DNA of 64,000 nucleotides from Nereocystis luetkeana (lineage: Eukaryota > Sar > Phaeophyceae > Laminariales > Laminariaceae). A program made the translations under genes and the position numbers. The notes under the pieces were generated by a model. It saw nothing but the letters and a program-made list of their open reading frames with translations. It searched no databases and had not been told where the DNA came from. Below, piece after piece: positions 56,583 to 62,500 of the stretch. The stretch spans positions 2,294,001 to 2,358,000 of the forward strand of contig JARUPZ010000002.1 in assembly GCA_031213475.1 (NCBI GenBank), in the 5' to 3' direction. The first letter of the stretch is position 1; every line of letters begins with the position of its first letter.

Positions 56583-59510
56583 CTGGAGTTGACTGTTTAG
56601 GGGAGCGGAGTGGGAAGGGAGGGGGGGGGGTTGGTCGCCATGCCCGGTCTCTACGACCTTTGTCTCCAGGTGACGGAGGGAGGGAGGGGGGGTGGAGCTG
56701 ATTTTTTTCAAGGTTCTTGATTGTGGAGAGGGAGTGAGTTTTTTAGAGGTGCAGGGAAGGGGAAGGTCGGTGACGAAGTGATGAGGCCGGAGGTTGTCGA
56801 GTTCCTGGGCATTGGGTAGGAAAGGTATGCAGGTCGCGGCACCACCTACAGTAGTCTAGTAACTCTTATTAGTAACCCTGTGGCTACTGCAATCATCGGT
56901 CGACTCTGCTGTACTTCCCCGGTAGTAGTATTGATAGCTGGCCCCCCAGGAGCGTTCATAAAGGGTTTAAGAAACTCTTGCTTCGGCGGAGAGGATCGAC
57001 CTGTCGTATTGAGGCGTTATGCCAGGCGGGGTGTGTCGTACACTACACCTGCTACAGCGGTTCTATGTACCGTACCGACCCTTCCGACCAGACTAAAATA
57101 AACACAACCTAAGACTACTCGAAAAATTGATCGACCTATTCCCGTTTCTTAGTCACCACCACCCTCCGAAGTATTACGGGGGACCATAGGAAATAGGACC
57201 AAATATTGTTGGCAGAAATAGCGAAGTATGCAGTTTTTGTATGAACCGTAGGTCCTGTTTAATATGGTCCCCCGTAATAGCGTAATAGTCTAACACACAA
57301 CCCTTGCTTGACCCGACCCGACCCGACTCGACCTGACCGTCGGGCGGGCGTGTGTCGCGACCATGTCGATCGGCGATGCAGGTTCGACACCTTGGGCTGG
57401 CGTTGCCTGGTCAGGGAGGCGTGGCCGCGTTCATCAACAAGGCGCTCACTCCTCCGGGCGAGGCGGCACTGGAGAACGCTTTGACGCTGCTCACGCGCAT
57501 CGGCGCCTTCCGCTCGAATGAGAGTCTTACGCCTCTCGTGAGTGTCCTCGTGTGGGAAGGCTGTCGGTAGGGGGAGGGGGGTTGTACTCATCTCATGCAT
57601 GGCCGTAGTCGTATGGCCATATACCTCGCATCTCTACCAGGCCGGGACGGAGCACGTCGGGCTTTCACCGACCAGGCAAACACTGCTTGCACCAAGCGCG
57701 AAGCGAGGGGGGGGAAGCTAATTTTTTCCTGTTTTGAGGTTTCGATCGAGGCTTGATCCTCCACGTATCGGAGGGAGGGAGGGAGGGAGGCGTCGATGAG
57801 GGGGGGGGGCTGACGATTTGTTTCGAACGTGTCCGGGGGTAGATTGTGGTTTTCGTTTTCAACCTACATTTGTACCTCGGGAGGGACAAACTTCTTGTGG
57901 GATGGGTGTGATTTCAATTTCGTTTTCCTCGGTATGGGGGGAAAGGCAGATACGCGAGTTTGAAGCGTATGGTAAATGGTGTCGATTCATGTTTCATCCC
58001 ACACACACACACACACACCGCCGTATGATACAACTAAGGCCATGCGGGGTAATGAGTACACCCCCTCCCCCCCCCCCCCCAAACCACCAGGAGAGGAAAG
58101 GGTTAAGGCACACCAGGCACCAGTACTTTTTTTTTAGGTAGCTTTTGTCTTACCTCCTGCGTGCACGAGTACTCGCCACGAGTTAAAAGCGGAGAACACA
58201 CACCTGGTGTGCGTACGTACACATTACGGTTCTAGACTCGGTTCGAGCTTTTTGTTGACAAGTCTCCCGACGCCGATGGCGGTCCAAAGTCTGGAACCTC
58301 GCCCCCCCCCCCCCCCCTACCACCACCCGCTCAACCCCCCCCCCCCCCCTTCCCTCTTCTCCTCTTCTCCCCCCCGATAGGGAAAGCACTTGGCCCTCTT
58401 GCCGGTGGAGCCTCAGATTGGGAAGGCGCTAGTGTTGGGGTGCATGCTGGGCTGTCTCGACCCCGTGCTTACCATCGCGGCTCTGCTAAGCCAGCGGAAC
58501 CCGTTCGTCATGCCCATGAGCAAGAAGGAGCAGGCGGACCAAGCGAAGAGGCGTTTTGCCCAGGTAGGGAGGGGTTGGGGGTAGTTTATGTTCGTCCTTG
58601 ACAATGCTGCCGAAAACGACCCCAGTCTGGTTTCGAGTAGGTTCTCCCCGTGTCGTGGATGCCGCTGTTGAGGAAGGGATTCTAAAACCCTTCTAATACT
58701 GCAAAACTTGTCCTGCGGTACACAATTTACGGGGGACCAGAGTAAGTAGGACCAAAAAATTGTCTGTAAAAATAGCGAATTATACAGGTTTTGTGTGTGC
58801 CATATATAGGTCTTATTGAATATGGTGCCCCGTAATTAATTTTGAATGGTTCGTCGCCAAAAGCGCGAGTGCCGTCCTAAAACGATTCATTCAGAAAGAG
58901 AAACTCGGTCCAATTTTTTCAATCTGACAAAAGGCGAACCTACGTACGTATGTATTTCGAGTAGTGCCCACGCGTGCTCCCTCTGAGAGAGCCGAAGGAG
59001 GTTTCCACACGTTGCGTGTTACGGCGAAGGGGAGCTTGTGTGGTTTGCATGCCTTAGGCGAGAGGAGCACTGATTTTTGTCGACGTTTGGTGACGCTGTA
59101 TGGTGTTTGGTCTACTGTAGTATATACCCCCCCCCGCACACGCTCGGCTTTGGTTTTGTGTTGCTCGGCGATCGTATATTACGAGGGACCATAGTTAATA
59201 GGACCTCTGGTATGCATAAAACCCTACATATTAAACCATTTTTACTAACAATATTTTGTCCTATTAACTATGGTCCCCCGTAATAGCAATTGATCAAAAC
59301 ATCCTATTAATAGTATTAGATGTAGTGAACAGGCAGAGACGTGTGCATAAGCATGTTGCCTTGTTTGGCGTGAGGCAAAGTGTTATCTATACTGGTGTCA
59401 TGCGTGGACCCGACGTTGGCTTGATGATATGCCGCCACACTCCGCCCCCTCTCTTTTCTGTTTGTCTGTCTGTTCGTATCCTCTTCGTCGGTCCGTCTGT
59501 TCGTTGGTCC

Positions 59511-59542
<32 letters not shown>

Positions 59543-62500
59543 TTTCTACTGTCGGCCTTGTCTTTGCGATGGTCTGTCTGTTCGTCTGGCTGTCTGCCTG
59601 TCCGCCCCTCTGTCCTGTCGTTCGTTGATCTCTCTTGTTTTCCGTCTGTCTTGTCTTGCCTGGTGCGTCAGGGGGAGCCTAGCGACCACCTGTGTCTGTA
59701 CAACGCCTACGAGGCGTGGCGACTATGCCCTCGAAGGGACCAGCAGGACTTCTGCCACGTCAACTTCTTGTCACCGTCCGCCCTCAGGTACGAAGATATA
59801 CTATGTATTCATAGTGCGTAACGTCATATATTTCCTTTGCTTGCGCTCGCAGCGGCGTCCGCTGCTTGTATTGGCAATGGCTTTTGCTTGAATGGTTTGA
59901 CGGAAACGGCTAGTTGAATCGGTTCGATTGGAAGCGTTCGCGGGAAAAGGGTTGACTGGAAGCGTTTTTTCTTGTAGACAGGTTCACGAAACCGATTCAC
60001 GCGAATGGTTGACGAAAAAAACGGTTTCACGGAAGCGGTAGGTGTACATAGACGTTTTTTTTTGCGTGTGGAATTGTGGGACTTCAATCCCGTTTTGGGG
60101 ATAAACCACTCAAAGTGTAAGTGGTTTGCCCACAAAACGGGACTGAACTGCGGCCCCAAACGCCAAGCTTTGCCTTTACCAATCCGCGGGAGGATGTAGA
60201 AAAAAAACGCAGACGGTTAAATGAGGAACCGTTTTTTGAGTCAGTGAAATATTTTGATATTCGTTGGAAGGCGTTCGTAGAAATGATTTTGATCTGAACG
60301 AAACTTTTGACATTTTTTTTAACTTACTTATTTCTCGCCCTCCACTCCACGCCACTTGGCAGGGCAGTGAGCTGCACTGACCAAAAGGCGTCGACGATTT
60401 TTTTAGTTGTCTACGCGTTACACTGACTTTTAAGTCGGCGACTAGTTATTGGTTGGCTAGGTGTTCCACTGACTACATTTCGGCGTCTATTTTTTTGTTG
60501 GCTAGGTGGTGCACTGACTGTCAGCCGGCGACTAGTTGTTAGTTGGCTAAGACTAGTTTTTTGTTGGCTAGGTGTTACACTGACTATAAGTCGGCGACCA
60601 GTTTTTGGTTGTCTGCTGTAGGTATTACAGTTATGTATAGTTGCATACGGTAATTTGCGGAGTTCTGCGTTTTTTGTGCTCGTATGTGACGGGCGCGTGT
60701 TGGGCTTGCACCGTGTTTTTTGTTCGTCGAAGACTCGAGCCTGAATATGGACAGTTAGTTGGCTTGTCTCGTTATCAATTATACCAGCTAGTCGTCAAGT
60801 TGCAGCCCTACCACCGTGTACCTTCCGTTATGATCAGACAGCGGCAGCTTGCTATTTGCACCGCACTCGATTGTTTCAGAGCTGGCCAGCCCCAGGGGCG
60901 GACGCTGAAAAAAACATCCGACACCCAAGCCGTTTGACAAAAAAAAACACTCTTCGTCAAAAGTCAATTTCTTCCAGAAATCGCATCCCCTGGTTGGTTT
61001 TTCATCATTTGTGACCTGTTTTACCTCTCTGGTATTGCTTTTTGCTCGTAGCTTTTTTTTTTGGAGTGCGTTGTTCGTTTTTTTTGTTATTTTGTCGTCG
61101 TGTCCCTCGCTCCTAGATGGCTGTTTACCCTCGAGCAGAAGGCTAATCGTTGCTGTCTTCTCCAGTTTCCCTTTGTTTTGTGCATCGCGATTGCTTCATA
61201 CATCGGACGAATCAGACACATCATCTGCAGATGGATCAGATAGTTGATCTAGAGCCTAAGACCGCACGTCATGGTATGTACCCCTTTGTGGCTCTTACAT
61301 CTATCTTCCTGATGGCTTATTTCGCCAACCCTAAGCGTGCAACAGCAGGCAGTGCGTATGGTGAACATAAATTTTATCCGCAAATATTTGTCAAACATTA
61401 TACGTATCGCTCTCGTATGTAGCACGCAGTTCTATATACGCCGTATTTATACGTACTGTTTTCACGCATCGTTCTCGTATATAGCACCCGGGCATATATT
61501 ATACGTAGATACTTTGCGGAACAAAAAAACGTGGCAACAAGGTGGTGGCGTGCTGTCCTCGCCACTATCTCAGGGGTAAGATGGTAGTGGCGAGGGGGGC
61601 CTTTTTGTTGGGTTTTCACATCTCAGGAACTTAGTTGACCAACATTGGTCTCCATACGGGGTGTGCACACCCATTTTCTTTTGAGTAGGTAAAGCAATCT
61701 GGGAGGTAGGATCTTTCAAGGGTGGTTTTGACTTGAAAATTGAGTAGCTCCGTCTGCACTTCGGAATCGTCGTCCGCTATTGAGGGATTTCCTGGTTCGA
61801 TGCAAACGCGGCGCAGCCGCGTTTATGGCCAGTTTTGCCCCGTTTTGGCTGCGGTTTGGGGTATAGAGTCAGGGGTCGGGTTGGGTCTCCGCCCGTTCTT
61901 TGATCCCAACAGGAACCAAAATACGTGAACGGCCTACCAACCTAAAGATCCTATCTCCCAGATTGTTGTGGGACCTCATGTTCTCTGGCACCATGTTTCT
62001 GAGATGGAAGATGAAACGGCCACAAAGGGGTACCAATTGCAACGTTCGGTTTAACCTGCGGCTATGAAGTGTTCTGCACGATCTGTGTATAGTGCAGATT
62101 TAACCCCTCTGTAGACCGTGCAGGTCATACATAATACGCCTTCCACCCGTTGACAGGAGCTATCAATAGATCATAGAGATGAGAGATACAAATATGCCCT
62201 ACCGTACAGATTCAAACCCAGGGGAACATGCCCTATACCATGCAGGTTCCATGCAGGTTACACGGCTCCCACCCGGCAACATGAGCTAGATCATACAGAT
62301 CATATGCCCTGGAGTATGTTCAGTAGATCGTGAAGGAACGGTCTGTAGATGATCTGACCGAGGTGTGTGTTGATCGTTCCGAATATTTTTATGTGTCGTT
62401 TTTTTTTATTTTGGATTGTGCTCCGTTCCGTTTTATTTCGTTTCGTTTCGTGGTTTTGTCTTCGTTCGCTGGCGTTGACAGGACCGCGTCTGATGTCAGG

